From Symbiodinium natans (lineage: Eukaryota > Sar > Dinophyceae > Suessiales > Symbiodiniaceae), in contig CAJNDS010000544.1 of NCBI GenBank assembly GCA_905221605.1, positions 52,072 to 116,071 of the forward strand: DNA of 64,000 nucleotides, given 5' to 3'. The notes below the pieces were generated by a model. The model was not told the DNA's origin. It did not search any database and saw only the letters and a program-made list of their open reading frames with translations. The translations under genes were made by a program, and so were the position numbers. Positions 33,018-46,500 of the stretch are shown piece after piece (within the stretch, counting starts at the first letter, position 1; each line of letters begins with the position of its first letter).

Positions 33018-33236
33018 TTGCGGGCTGTTGCTGAGGTTGGGCTTGCCATGGGCTCGTGGGAGCTGCCCCGCTGCAGGTCGTGGGATGAGTTGTTTATGAA
33101 GTTGACCTATAGGGACTATTTTATGACTAATTGCGACGAATTGCTCAGCATTGCAGAGTTTCTCACAGAATCTGCGGCTCAAAGATTCTTGCCGGAGCAT
33201 CCCGGCAGCGTCGAAGCTAGCAGTCACGGCAGCTAA
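33018..33236 (+). CDS. Short ORF just upstream of the cysteine peptidase
   Basis: This 72-residue ORF contains a well-behaved stretch (SWDELFMKLTYRDYFMTNCD, then ELLSIAEFLTESAAQRFLPE) and stops 33 nt before the peptidase ATG. It could be the last exon of an upstream gene, a 5' leader ORF of the peptidase transcript, or chance. The family is not recognised. Confidence 0.3.
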   Translation: MRAVAEVGLAMGSWELPRCRSWDELFMKLTYRDYFMTNCDELLSIAEFLTESAAQRFLPEHPGSVEASSHGS

Positions 33237-33269
33237 AGTGAGCCCAGCAGCCCGGGTCTCTTGAGCAGC

Positions 33270-35270
33270 ATGGGGTCTGGTTCATCATCCTTCAAATCCC
33301 AAGTGGAGCAAGCAAGCGTCGCCGGCCTCAAGCAGGTCGTTGCGGACCTTGGGCCCGAGGAAGTGGAGAAAGTGAAGGCGGCTCTGCACCTGGCGCGTGC
33401 GAAGAAGAGCCGCGTCAGGGTGAAGTGCGGGGAGAGGACCTTTGCACCCTTTGGAATGCGAACAGATCTTGCAGAAGATCCTGCAGTGACCAAGGACTTC
33501 AAGCCCTACAAGAGAGATGAGGACTCAACTTTGCCTGAAAAGGTTGACCTTCGCAAGTACATGAGCCCAGTGGAAGACCAATCCAACACCAACAGCTGCT
33601 GTGCCAATGCAGTGGCAGGGGCCATGGAGTACCCTAGTAGTAGAGTAGGTAACCTTTAACCTTTTTGGGGTAGTATAATCCCCCTAGAATCCCAAAGGTT
33701 CACCTTTAATTCCCCCAGGTTACTGGACAACTAAGGTACATCAATCAAAAGCATGCCCGGGAAACCGGGGATAAACCAGGTGACATCTCCCGGCTTTTCA
33801 TCTACTACGTCGGCCGGAAGATTGATCCTTTGGGATACTTGGGAATAACTTTTCGTTCTTGGGGTACTACAAATCCTAAGAAACAGCAACATTTTCTGAC
33901 TTTTTCTAGGGTTGCTAGGGTTCCAAGTTCAGTTGAGGATATGGGAGAAGAGGAAAAGATGTGGGGTGGCAAGGGCACGAAGTCCAAAACGGCTGCACCC
34001 AAAGACGACGGCATGAGTGTGAGTGCTGCCATCACAGCAGTCCAGACTGCGGGTTCTTGCTTGGAACCCACCTGGCCCTACGATCTCGCGAACGTGAACG
34101 AGAAGCCTACGGATGAATGCTTCAAAGAGGCCAAGAAGTTCAGGGTGGCGGAGGCCCGGAGACTCTACGTGGATCTTGACATGATGCGGGAGTGCCTAGC
34201 AGAAGGCAATCCCATCGTTTTCGGCCTCATGCTCACAGATCGGTTTTTTTGTCCGGGGCCAAGCGGCTATATTCCGACACCCGGCAAAACGGATCAGAGG
34301 GCCGCCAACCATGGGCTGCATGCCATGCTTCTTGTGGGCTACAATGATCGCCAGTCCGTCTTCATTGTCCGAAACAGTTGGGGGGAAAACTGGGGACAAG
34401 GTGGCTACTGCTATCTGGGCTATGACTACGTGGCCAGTCGCGACTTCAATCTGTGCCAGATGTATGCAATCACCGGGCTGACGAATGCAGACTTCACGCC
34501 CGATGCGGACGATGGTGAGAACTTCGACATCCAAGATGATGCTGAGGATGTGACAGTGATTCATGATGTGAATCCGAATCCCACAATCTTCGAAATACTG
34601 GAGATGGATGAGGAGGAAGATGCAGATGATGGCTTCGACTTCTCCGAGGGCTTCCAGGGAGACCAGGCCGTGCGTCAATACTTCTTGGACCAAGCCGGGG
34701 TCCTCAACCGGTCCCAGTTTCTTGGTAGCCCAGTGGTAGGGTTTAGGGTTTAGGGTTTAGGGTTTCGGGTTTAGGGTTAAGGGTTTAAGGGTTAAGGGTT
34801 AAGGGTTAATACCCCTTGACCCTTTTTGTTTTTTGGGTTCAAGGTTCCCTTATAAAGCAACCAACCGAAAGAAGGGTGCCCTTGTTGTAATATGCTTGCT
34901 GGGCGACTAAGGTTCCAAATCTGCCTGACGCTCTTCCACAGGGGCGAGGCTGGAAAGAACTTTGACTGGCTCCTGGGATTCCCAGCAGTGCCCTTCTTCC
35001 TTTTTTTTTTTTTGTTTGGGGGGGGGGGGGGTGGGGGAGGGTGGGTTCCCTTTACTAAACCTCCTTAAGCAAAACAAGGGGGACCCCTTTATGTATTTCT
35101 AGGTTGCCGTGCAACCGAGGCTTGCTGCCTCCGACTGGGTGGATGATGACTCCAAGCATCCCGACCACGGAGAGGTCTGGACTCCTAAGGACTTTCAGGA
35201 GGTTGTGACGATGTTCCACAAGGAAAGCGATGCTGAAAAGTTTCCCAACTTAGCATTCTTGTTCGAATAG
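33270..35270 (+). CDS. Papain-like (C1A) cysteine peptidase, complete, 5 exons
   Basis: Exons 33270-33628, 33736-33823, 33938-34716, 34942-34987 and 35103-35270 join to 1440 nt, 479 residues plus TAG. The catalytic set of clan CA is present: oxyanion Gln104 and Cys110 in the DQSNTNSCCANAVAGAME block, His277 in LHAMLLVGY, and Asn295 in VRNSWGENWG. The N-terminal 90 residues lack a signal peptide, and the catalytic core follows EKVDLRKYMSPV. This is the cytosolic, bacterial-like form of the family rather than a lysosomal cathepsin with a long prodomain. An acidic tail (DPDADDGEN..., DEEEDADDGFDF) extends past the core. The first ATG after the upstream stop was taken as start. Intron 1 (107 nt) is entirely one short inverted-repeat element; intron 2 (114 nt) begins GA. 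This gene is compact compared with its neighbours. Confidence 0.93.
33633..33735 (+). repeat. Short inverted-repeat element, family A, filling peptidase intron 1
   Basis: The left end CCTAGTAGTAGAGTAGGTAA is mirrored by the right end TTACTGGACAACTAAG. An inner stem pairs AACCTTT...TTGGGG with CCC...AAAGGTT. The element starts 4 nt after the donor and its last AG is the acceptor; the intron is flanked by GTAC on both sides. Confidence 0.75.
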
Positions 35271-37821
35271 CTTCAACGTTTCGAATGACAAACGTCATCT
35301 CATTTCTTGACTGGATATGTGTAAACTCGCGACGACACCTGGGGCTGCCAAAGGCACCTCTGCTCGGAGGGCAGTCGGATCTTGGGGGGTTTGGTGCCGC
35401 GAAGGGATGCTGCTATATGCTGCTGGCACCAGGTGAGATGATGATCTCTAGCCCCCCCCGGCTGCCCACTCCACCCCTTTCTTTCGCGTGGGAAAAAGGA
35501 GGCTGCGAGCTGCATGATTCCTGCTCTCCCGTGCTCTCTGCCGTGAACATGCCAGGCACATGAGGGTCTAGGGTTGAGGGTTTAGGCCCTGAACCTTAGG
35601 GTCTAGGGAATTTCTCATACCATGATGTCACCATGATGCCCAACCCAACCTCAGTGGTGCCAGATTCCAGCGCCAGGACGGCCCTGTGGAACCTTTGCCG
35701 GTGACGCCCACAAGGTCCGCTGCATGTGCTGTTCGGCCCTAAGCCCAAGCCTTCAATCCTACTTGTAGGTGTTTGTGGCTTTCCCAAGATGTTCTACGGC
35801 GGCTGAGCTTTGGATTTGTAGGGGTTCGGAGCCAACCCAACCCTCTCCCCCGCTCTTTTTGGCTGTGCACCCTTTTTTAAGCTTTAAGACCATACGAGTC
35901 CCTGCCAAACCCATCATGTGAGCATGTTTGCAAATGGGGAGGGGGCTGTGCCCCCCTCAGCCCCCCACTTTAAGCTGTCTTGGGGGCTTGGGGTTTGCAT
36001 CAGGGGTTTGCTGTCTTGGGCTCATGGACTTGAGAAGCACGGCACCCTCCCAAGAAAGTTGCATGTAACCGTAAACGCAAAAGCTCCGCAGGAAGTATAC
36101 CCCTAAAAGCCCGAAGCCGGAAAACCCATGTTTCAGGGTCATCCTGAGCTTTGGGCTTTCCTCTTGATTGCCCCTTCAAGACAGGAGCACGAGTCGACAG
36201 CCGAACCGATCTGTGACCTTTATGGGAGCGCGCAGACAAAAATGGGAGCCGCCTGGTTTCCACCTGTGCTGTACCCCAAATCCCAGAGCAAGTTGCAACC
36301 TCAAGACAACCCTCTGCGAGGTGGGGACCAGATGGCAGCTTAGAATGATGTGCTAAAACACGTGGTGGATCGTGGTCACTCGGGGAAGCGTGTAGCACCA
36401 TGGCAAAGGGTTTGCGCTTTAAGGTTTCGTGTACTTGCGGCATGGATGCTCCCGCCGTCGTTTGCTTTTCCCGTAGCTGTGGCTTCTATTCAGTTTGGGA
36501 CTCCGCATAGAAACGAGGAGCAGCACCCACAGCACTCGGATTCACTCTAATTGGCTCTCATTCTCCGAAGGTCCTGGGATGATCAGGAAGTAGTTGGACC
36601 GCGGCGGGTTCCTGCCCGAGTGCTCTTCGGCACTTTTCGGCTGGAAACCTATGCTTTTTTCGGGATTGTTCTCCTTTTCCGAGGCCTCCGTCACCTGCAG
36701 TTTTTCAGGCCCGTTTCAACACGTGCTTTTTTTTCGGATTTTTGTTTTGGACACTTTTCCGCTCTTGGCTGTGCGTTTCTTCGGGGTTTTGCTGGTTTTT
36801 CTCTGTTGTTTGCACTTTTTTTCTTACATTTTCATTTTTGTTTGGTTCTCTGTCGTTGTTTTTCTCGCCTTTTCCGCACTCTGTTTTTTTTTTTCTCCCG
36901 TGTTTTCGCTTTCGGCCACTTTTTTCCGGTCTTGAATGGGCGTTTCTTCGGGTTTGTGCTACTCTTCCTTGCTGTTCTACCTTTTGTTCTCTCTTCATGA
37001 CCTCATTTCTGTGGCAACGTTCCTGTCGTGAACAAGGCCCAAACCCCGCACATGAAACCCTTGACCCCCCTAAACCCCAAACCCTAAACCCTAAACCCCA
37101 AACCGTAAACCCTAAACCCTCAACCCGAAACCCTAAACCCTCAACCCTTACTTTCATTCGGGTGTTGCGAATGGCCAGAGCATCCATGCCCGCACGATGA
37201 TTCCGTTCGTGCGGATGGCCAGAGCATCCGTGCCCGCACGATGATTCCGTCCGTGTTACCGGACGCTTTCAGGCTTGGGGCTGGCGACTTCGAACTTTGG
37301 GGCTTGCCGTTTAACATGGGCGACTGTCAGGTTGTGAGTCCCAAACTACTTCATTTTTGCCTAGTCTCCACTTTTTGGGGACTTTCTTGCAGCGTTTCTC
37401 TGAAGTATCGCCCCTGCCAGTGGTTTCGGCCTGTTGCCTCAGACAAATGCTTGTCCCGTACCACGGGCAAGAATGCGCCGCGCACCAAGTAGTTGTACCG
37501 GGTTCTGTCTCGGATTGCACGTCTGCAGCGTTGAGGCCGTGTTGGTCAGTGCTTGTTTTGCTGTGCAAGAGCTTTGCTCGTCAGTGCTCGTGGAACCCCA
37601 GCTGCTGATACTGTAGCTGATGATGGTGATGGTGGTGATAACGCACATAATGCTCAGGAAGGGCTTTCGATGTGTGACACACTTTGGGGCCATCCACTCT
37701 TTCCTTGGGATTCAGGACTGCCAATAATTCTTAGGGGTTTTGGGGCTCAGGGCAGATCGTGACGTCGAGCCGTCTCCAAGGTTTCCGGGCGGCTGTGGCT
37801 CAAGAGCAGCTCAATAGCTAG
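35271..37821. other. Intergenic region with pyrimidine-rich block
   Basis: No convincing exon was seen. 36600-36990 is strongly T/C-rich, which creates long hydrophobic ORFs that I do not believe. CCCTAAA repeats lie at 37060-37150. A near-perfect duplication of about 50 bp occurs at roughly 37169-37255 (unit containing GCCAGAGCATCC and GCACGATGATTCCG). Confidence 0.5.
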
Positions 37822-40358
37822 ATGGCTGCCACCATGGTGGGGACACAAGTAGCATCTAAGACAACAGAGACGTCACTCTATAAGATGCTGAAGGTCATTG
37901 TGTGGGACCAAGCAGGTGCAAGGTGATTTGCGGACCAAGGTTTGTAGTTTCAGGTAGCCTACGCTCATCAGCCAATCGGGGCATCCCACATCTTCTGTCA
38001 AACTCCTTGGCCGTTCTTCCAGTTCGTGACGCCGCTGTCATGGCCTCTGATGATCAAAGTTGGGTGGATGCCCGCCGGAGCTGCCTGGCACAAAGGTTCA
38101 GGATTTTGGTTCAGTGCCTGGCTGTAGTTTTCCGTGCTGTAGCAACAAAAGGTTGACAAAAATTGGCCCGAAGATCCTGCACTGCCTGTTCCAGGCTTCA
38201 AGGGCGCCTACAGCGCGTGGCTGACAAAAGTAAAAGGCAGGGGCCGTTCCCTTCTGATTTCTTTTTGCGCCTGGCCGTTCTGCACTCTTAGTAGGCGAGT
38301 GGTTAGGCAACCTTTGCAAATCGATCGCAGGTGTCTTGGATGGATGGTTCGGTGGGGTGTGGATCTGTTTGCTCATGCCATGCTCATCTCCTGAACTTGC
38401 TTGGAACAGTAAAAAATCAAACGATCCGGTCGTGTTGCCGTCTTTTCCTAACACGGTTGCAGAGGTTTCCTCTTCTGTCCGCTGGTAACCCCTGCGCTCT
38501 TCACCCTGTACTCCGCTTGCCAGGCGATGGTGCCAAGGCGCGGTGGTTTTCCAGCACGACGAAGAGATACTTCACCATCGACTTCAATGCGCAGCTTTTC
38601 TTCTACGCGCACTCAGAAAGTGACAAGACCGTCTCTCATCCAATTCGCTTCAAGGACAGTGTCTAATACTGTTGCGTCCCAGATGTTGCGCTGAAAAGAC
38701 CGTGAGACCGAGGACGCTGATGGTCTAGGGTTTCGGGTTTAGGGTTTCGTTTTTGGTTTAGGGCTTAGGGAAGTCTTCCTCTCTGAGACTGGCTCGTGCA
38801 GTTGCTAAGGCCCTCAAAGCCACCTCTCGAATCGCCAAGCACGAGGATGAAGCTCAGCCATCCCGAATGTCACGCACGCACGCGTGAGGATATAGTGGCA
38901 GCGGACCAGCTGCCAATATCCGACTCGAAGAGCAGGGCCCTTGGCAACGACTGATATGCTGAGCTCCGTTTGGGTTTCGGTATCTTCTAGGAAATGTCAG
39001 GGCACGTGATGCAGCACGCTTTTTTGAACCCCGAAGCTCCCAAGGCCCTACACCTGGACAGCCTGCACAGGGTATTTAAAGATCTGCCATTGATAGACGT
39101 GTCATCGAAAGCTTCGTCGCTGAAAGATTCATCACATCACTGCTATCACGGGCCTACATGTCAACGTGATCTGCCTCATCGAAAGCTCGTCACCGACAGA
39201 CTGCTCATCCATGACATATACCTGTCAGCCTGCGCAATCTCAAGTTCCTGACAGTCCTGTGCCAGCATTTGGTGCTCCCCTCCATGACACAAGCAACTTG
39301 CTTGCTTTGCAAGGTTTGCCAGCGTTTCCACAGGAATACTTTCTCCCTCTACAAACAAAGAATCGAAGTCTTCGTTCCTGATAAGAGTAGCTAGGCGTGG
39401 ATCCATGCGCTGAGCCCCGTGCCTGTGCGCTGCAAAGCAAAAAATGCCCGAAACAACCTACACGGATACACCCTAAACCCACTTCACGCCGTATACACCT
39501 TGGACGCCCTATACACCGTACACCGAAAACCCATTGCCCTCAAACCCTAAACCCTGAACCCTAAACCCTGAACCCTAAACCCTAAACCCTAAACCCTAAA
39601 CCCTAAACCCTAAACCCTAAACCCTTGAACCCTAAACCCTAAACCCTAAACCATATAATCCCCCAAGATGCGAGGTGATCACATCTTTGGCTTCTCCGTG
39701 CTCACAGCGGAGAGGACATACGAGCTCTTCACCAGCTCCTATCAGGCCATCAGCTTAGGGTTTGAGGTTTCGGGTTTAGGGTTTAGGGTTTAGGGTTTAG
39801 GGTTTGGGGTTTGGGGTTTGGGGTTTGGGGTTTGGGGTTTGGGGTTTGGGTCGCATAGGATGCCTAAAAAGTACCCAAGGGTGGAGAAGACTTACGGGCC
39901 TAGGGGCTGTTTGGATCCCAGGTAGGGTTCAAGGTAGAAGCCCGTAGCCAAAGTAGCACGTACCGCATGACACTGGCTCAACCCTTTGAGCCAACTCCCC
40001 AACACTCCGTCAAACTCACCGACCCCTGAGCTCTGAACCCTCAACCCCTAAAGCCACTACGTAAACCCAGCCATTGAACCTCAAAACATCTGTCCATAAA
40101 CCCTAAACCCTAAACCCTAAACCCTAAACCCTGAACCCGAAACCCTAAACCCTAAACCCTAAACCCTAAACCCTAAACCCTAAACCCTAAACCCTAAACC
40201 CTAAACCCTAAACCCCCACATTCGAGGACGCGGAGGCCTGGGTCTGCGGACTGAACGCCGCGCGGGACATTGCCACCGGCAAGCCGCCTGAAAGCCAGGC
40301 GGGACCTTGGTTTGCTTGTTTGTTTAGGGTTTAGGGTTTAGGGTTTAGGGTTTAGGGT

Positions 40359-40390
<32 letters not shown>

Positions 40391-43300
40391 GGTTCAGGGT
40401 TGAGGGTTCAGGGTTCAGGGTTCAGGGTTCAGGGCTCAGGGTTCAGGGTTTAGGGTTTAGGGTTGGTCGGGTTTAGGGTTAAGGTCCCGTTTGGTGCAGG
40501 TTAGAGGTAGGGCAGCTATAAGTACCCCCCCCACAAGTATAATCACTCCTCAAAACTTTCAAGTGAAGCCAGATCCTGAACCCTAAAGCCTAAACCCTGA
40601 ACCCTAAATCCTAAGCCCTAGGCCCTAAGCCCTTAGCCCTAAACCCTAAACCCTAAACCCTAAACCCTAAACCCTAAACCCTAAACCCTAAACCCTAAAC
40701 CCTAAACCCTAAACCCTAAACCCTAAACCCTAAACCCTAAACCCCTAAACCCTAAACCCTAAACCCTAAATCCTATAAACCGTAAACCCTAAACCCTAAA
40801 CCCTAAACCCCAAACCCTAAACCCTAAACCCTAAACCCTAAACCCTAAACCCTAAACCCTAAACCCTAAACCCTAAACCTTACAGACCTGGGGCAGCCTC
40901 GGGGGCCTTTTGGGTTCCAAAGGCCGCCCTCTTTGGGAGGGGGGGGGGGGGGGGGGGGGGGAAAGGGGGGTGATTTGATTTGTTTTAGAGTCTAGAGTCT
41001 TGACGTTTGGGGGTTATGGTTTAGGGTTAGGGGGGTTCCCATGTCGGACTTGTCGTGTAGAAGTAATCTGCGGGTTCGGAGTTGCAGTTGCAACAACTTG
41101 GTGCACCCTTGCGCGAATCCTATCAGAACACACAGGGAAATGTCTAGGGCTACTTAGGCATTCCCCTAAACCCTGTACCTTCAAGAACTTCCTAAACCCT
41201 GAACCCTACACTGACCGAAATGTCGCCCGACAGCTTCCGGCTTGTCTTTTGGCTCCAAGGGGCCGGGATGCTGCTAGGGCTGGAGTTGGGGGGGCCTTCA
41301 GGAGTTTTGGATGAACTTTCTAGTCTCAAGCCCGCGCGAAGAAAATGTTCTGTTAACACGGAAGTAGGCTTTAGGGTTTAGGGTTTAGGGTTTAGGGTTT
41401 TTTCTGTCATTTTACTGGCGGACCGGATCGCAGCGGTCCTTTGGCATTGGTCAGTGTTGGTGATCAAAGCTTCATCACTGACTATGTCCGTGAGCTTTCG
41501 AATGCTCTTGTCTGTCTTGGATAAGAATACATGACCAAGAAAGCGCGACTGCCTGTACCATTATGATAAATGTGAGTCCTATGTTTTCAATCGACTTTAT
41601 AGCGTGGTTCTAGAACTCCCCATTCTAATCCCAGAAAGTCCGAAGCCCACAGCACCGGAAAGGCTGGTTCCTTGACGACGCCGGCCGGCCAGGAATTCAC
41701 CCGGTGCTCCTTGGTGGGGCTTCCGAAAAATGGGGCTGCCCCTTGAATGTATTGGTTTAGGGTTTAGGGTTTAGGGTTTAGGGTTTAGGGTTTAGGGTTT
41801 AGGGTTTAGGGTTTAGGGTTTAGGGTTTAGGGTTTAGGGTTTAGGGTTTAGGGGGTGCCAGGACCCAAATATAGTGCACTTTGGGAGCCCCCTAATATTT
41901 TCGGACAGTGCTTGGAGGTTGCTGGCGTTGGGGTTTGACGCCGTGCCCGAGGTGTATGTACGCAGATTGGATGCCATGCGAGGAATCTGCTGAACCGTGC
42001 CTCCGCCTAGCACATCCCAGCTGTCCGCTTGATGAGACAGGTACTCCAACTCCACATCAGCCTCAGACCAGAATGGTGATGCAGGCAGCAGCGTGTGTTC
42101 GTGCCTTTCCATCGCTCCAACCTGCTTGGCCTTGAACATCCGCATAGTCACCCCCGAACAACCACAAAAATCCTGAGCCCGAAACCTCAAGATCACCCTG
42201 ATTCCAAAACTTTTCGCAACACCTCATGTCCCTAAGCTCCAAAGTGTGTGTGTGTGTGTGTGTGCGAAAATTACACTCTTGACCTGGACCTGCTTAAGCG
42301 GCTCAAAGCCTTAAGCCTTACAACGCTGGAAAGCCTCAACCCGCCCAAGCCGTAAGCCCTTGAAGCCCAAACTCGAAACCCATGAACGTCTGCGTTTTGG
42401 TAGCCCTCTTCGCATCAGCGTGGTCGCCTTTCTTGAAAGCCGTCCGCACCCCAGAAAGTCCGAGATGCTGCAAGAAGCTCTAAAGGCTCTAAAAGCCTCA
42501 ACAACTGTCTACACAAGCGCAAAAACCCACAAAACCAAAAATGCCGTTTAAAACGACCTGGCAGACCAAAGGACCCAAAGCCACAAAACACCCTACAACT
42601 AAACCCTCAACCATAAGCCCTGAGCTCAAACCCTTACCTTAAGAACCGCAAAAAACCTATGTTTTTGCAGCTTGCCTTAAGAATCCTGCAAGGGGCTTTT
42701 AAAGTTTGGGTTCTTATGCTTGGTAGTGCTTGGGGATAATTCACGCGTCCCTTCTTTCCCTTTTAAGGGAACCTATTCATAAATAATTGTCAAAGGGCTT
42801 TAAAGCACAACTCAGTATGGTAAACCCTGAACCCTGAACCCTAAACCTCAAACCCACTCCGCAAGCCGCCGCTGCCAGGCGCCGACGGCGACAAGCGCCG
42901 GCCGTGGGAGCCGCCACCCGTCGCGCCAAAGAGGTCCGAGCTTTGGGTTGTCTTGGCCAGTTGTTAGGGTTTAGGGTTTAGGGTTTCGGGTTTAGGGTTT
43001 GGGGTTTGGGGTTTGGGGTTTGGGGTTAGGGTTTAGGGTTTAGGATTAGGGTGTTTCTTGTAGCCTTTAATCTTTTTGGGGCAAGATAATCCCCTTATCA
43101 TGCCACAGGTTAACCTTCAGTTCCCTAGGTACTGGGCAGCTAGGTTGAGCTCTCCGTCTTAGCAAGTTCAGGATTTGAGGTTCGGGTTGAGGGGGTGGGA
43201 AGCTAGCAGTACTTCCCACCACCACCACCGCCGCCACCCCACAATTACACCCTTCTTCCCATGGTCGTTTTGCCCAATTTCAACCTGTGCTCAAAAAAAC

Positions 43301-43500
43301 AGCCATTCCTGATACAAGCAAAATCAAAGCCACTCCAGGGAGGTGAGGAGTTGAGTGCCTGAAGGATGTCAGTTGTTGAGCACCTGCAGGTGGCCAGCTC
43401 CTGCAAGGGAGGCCTGGGCCCCGCTGCGCACATAGATGATAGTGTATTTTGCTGTCGGAAAATGCAAATGCAAATATGTACCTATATGTATTTGTATATA

Positions 43501-43536
<36 letters not shown>

Positions 43537-46500
43537 TGTATGTATGTATGTATGTATGTATGTGTGTGCATATAACAACATAATTCTGAAAGTCACACAA
43601 AAATGTAACAATGTAGCATATCTTCTTTTATTTATTATGCGGTATAGTGTACACATATAAATGAAAAGACGTACTTTATGAAGTTGGTGTTATGTATGTT
43701 ACTACTCATATGATATATATATATATATATGTATATATATCTGTAGATATGGCCTGAGCTTTAGGGTTGCTGATTGAGGGTTTGGGGCTTAGCCCTTGGC
43801 CCACAGGCTTGGCTTATACAAACTTGTTTGGGGGGCCGAAGGCTTAGAAGCCCAGGGCCCTGCAGCGCAGGAGCCTACTATAGGGGTCTGGTAAAATTAC
43901 CAATAATATTCCCTTCGGGTCCATGTAAAATTTCCACTATAATCATCCCCAAAACCCTATTCTAGTTATGCAGGCCCCTATAACAAAAACCCATCACTAC
44001 TATCCACTGATACCACCCTGCGTGGATCATTATGAGATCCCCAAATGCCTAGTCCAATTCCACCCAAAAACGACGCTGCAGGTGAGGGTTCCTTGTACAG
44101 ACACGAAGTTGTGGGCTTTTAGACTTCGCACCTTATAAAGCCCAAACTCCCCCCATAAAGGGAGCCCCCTCTGGCGCAGGTCCCGGAGGTCGCGGTCCCA
44201 CCGCCTCCTCCTCCCGCAGCAGAGGAGGTGGTGTTTAGGGTTTAGGGTTTTGGGTTTAGGGTTTAGGGTTTAGGGTTTCCCTACTACCCCCCTCTATACT
44301 ACCCTAGGTTGCCCCCTTAAGCGCCCTTAGGCTTAGTTTCGAGCTGATAGGGTTTGTAGCAGAGTCGGCAGGGCTTCGATGAGGTCTGGAGGTTTCCTGG
44401 TGTTCTTTTTTTATCCCCACCTTCGGTGTGGGGTTGTTAGATTTTCAACTCAACTCTTCTCCTCGCCCAGAACTCTTCTCCTCGCCCAGTCTACTCCTAG
44501 AGCCTCCCTGGAGTGCCCAACCCCAGAGACTCCCTGGAGTGCCCAACCCAGAGAGTCCTGGAGTGCCCAACCCCAGAGTCTCCCTCGCGCAACCCCAGAG
44601 TCTCCCTCAATTCCCCAACAAGCAAAAACCAAGAGAAAGCGTATTTGAGTCAACGTGTCTTTGTTTGAACATCCTATTTGCGCTCTTTCCTTCTAACGAG
44701 GAGCAAGGTGGGGATGTTCGAAGTGTAATATTTTTTTGTTCTGGGGTTCCAGGGCTCAGGGGGCCGAAGGGTTGGGTACAAGGTTGAGGAGAAGCGTACG
44801 GCTGCTAGTCGAGGGTATGAGGGTGTGTATGTAGGGTGCCATGTGGGGCGATTCTCTGGGTACCCCCAATAGGGACCATCATGTTTGAGAAATGACCATA
44901 TGGTCTTGGGGTTCCAAGATTCGGGGCTGAGAATTTCGGAGCTGTGGGGCTGTGGCCAAGGTTTAGAGGGTTCACTTAGAGGCATTCCTGGGGCTTCTTG
45001 CTGCTGAAGGAGATGTTTTTCGTGGGTTTAGGGAGGTTTGAGGTTCATCCTGAACTCTACGCCGAAAGGGAGTTCTTGTCATGGCCTCATCTTGCCTAGC
45101 CATCGCAACGGGAGAGGTCCGGATATTGCTTGGTTTCCTCAACTCCTTCAACTTAGTTGTAGAGTAGGGAACCCTTAAACCTTTTTTGGGGTAATCGAAT
45201 CCCCTGTTTTGGAGTTGAAGCGTGAGGGTTTAAGGGTGTTTTTCGTCGAACCTTAAACCCTCAACCCTTCGACGTTCGGATCAATGTGCCGTTCCTGATC
45301 AGGACCCCTTCGCCGCCCTGGATGCCCTGGAGGAGCCTCACATGTCATGAGGCTCTGCCAGTGGGTGGTAGGTGAGATTGAAACCCCTAAACCCTGAGCC
45401 ACTAAAGCCGGAAGCCTTAAGCCACAGCAGCCCTGGTCCAAAAGGGCCACTCCTGCACTTGGCAGGCTCCCTAAACATCCTTCTTATGCTCAGCACACCT
45501 AAATACGGACCCTTTGCCCCTCCCAAACCTCGCAGCTCATCATCCCCCCCAAGCCACAACTCCCTTCTCCCCCGTGCGCACTCGAGCCTAAAACCCCAAA
45601 CCCTCAAACTTCCTCAAGCCCTGAAACCCCAAACCCTTAAACCCCAAACCCCAAACCCCAAACCCTAAACCCTAAACCCCAAACCCTAAACCCTAAATCC
45701 CAAACCCTATATCCCCCCCGAGCCCCAAACTCCAAACCCTAAACCAACCCCAAACACCTCTTTGAACCTCAGAGGAGCTGGCGGGGCCGGCTCCGGAGGC
45801 TGCCCCGGCACCTGCGCCCCCAGGGCTGCAGGCGAGCCGCACCAAGGGTTTAGGGTTTAGGGTTTAGGTAGGGTTTAGGGTTTAGGGTTTAGGGTTTAGG
45901 GTTCAGGGTGTAGGGTGTAGGGCAGTGTAGGGCTTAGGGTTTAGGGTGTAGCATTGATCAGCTGTGCGCAATTGTGTGCAGACATGCCCACCCCAAGACC
46001 ACCCAAACACTACTCAAAACAAGCCAAACCAGAGCCAGCCAAACCAGAGCCAGCCAAACCAAAGCCAGCCCACATTCAAACACTTCTGCACTCAATGCTG
46101 TACTTCGGTAATATCTAGCCCGCTTCCTTATGACAATGTCATGGAGATTGCCTATGAAGATGCCTTGCTGCAAGGTGACATCTGAGAAGATGGCTTGGGA
46201 AAGACGTTAGATTTGGAGCTTTCGAGAGAAAATTAGGTTTTGTATTGGGGGACGGTTTCGCCGGGGGGCCTTCTCATTGTTTCTCTTCTCTATGTCGGGG
46301 GTCAAGGCTGCATGGCGAGAGGCCTGTTGCCATCAACATACCTTGTGAAAGTCATAATTTCTAGAAGCTTGCGAGAGCCAAATTAGCGTTTGCGTTGGGG
46401 GTTGTCTTCGGCCGGAGGCCTTCTCATTACTAAATTTTTTCTAGGCCGGAATGTAAAGGCTGCATGGCGAAAGACCCGGAAATACCTTGCGAAGGACACT

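Noticed and set aside
36551-37000. Hydrophobic ORFs like membrane proteins
   Set aside because: They result from a T/C-rich low-complexity block; several frames are open at once.
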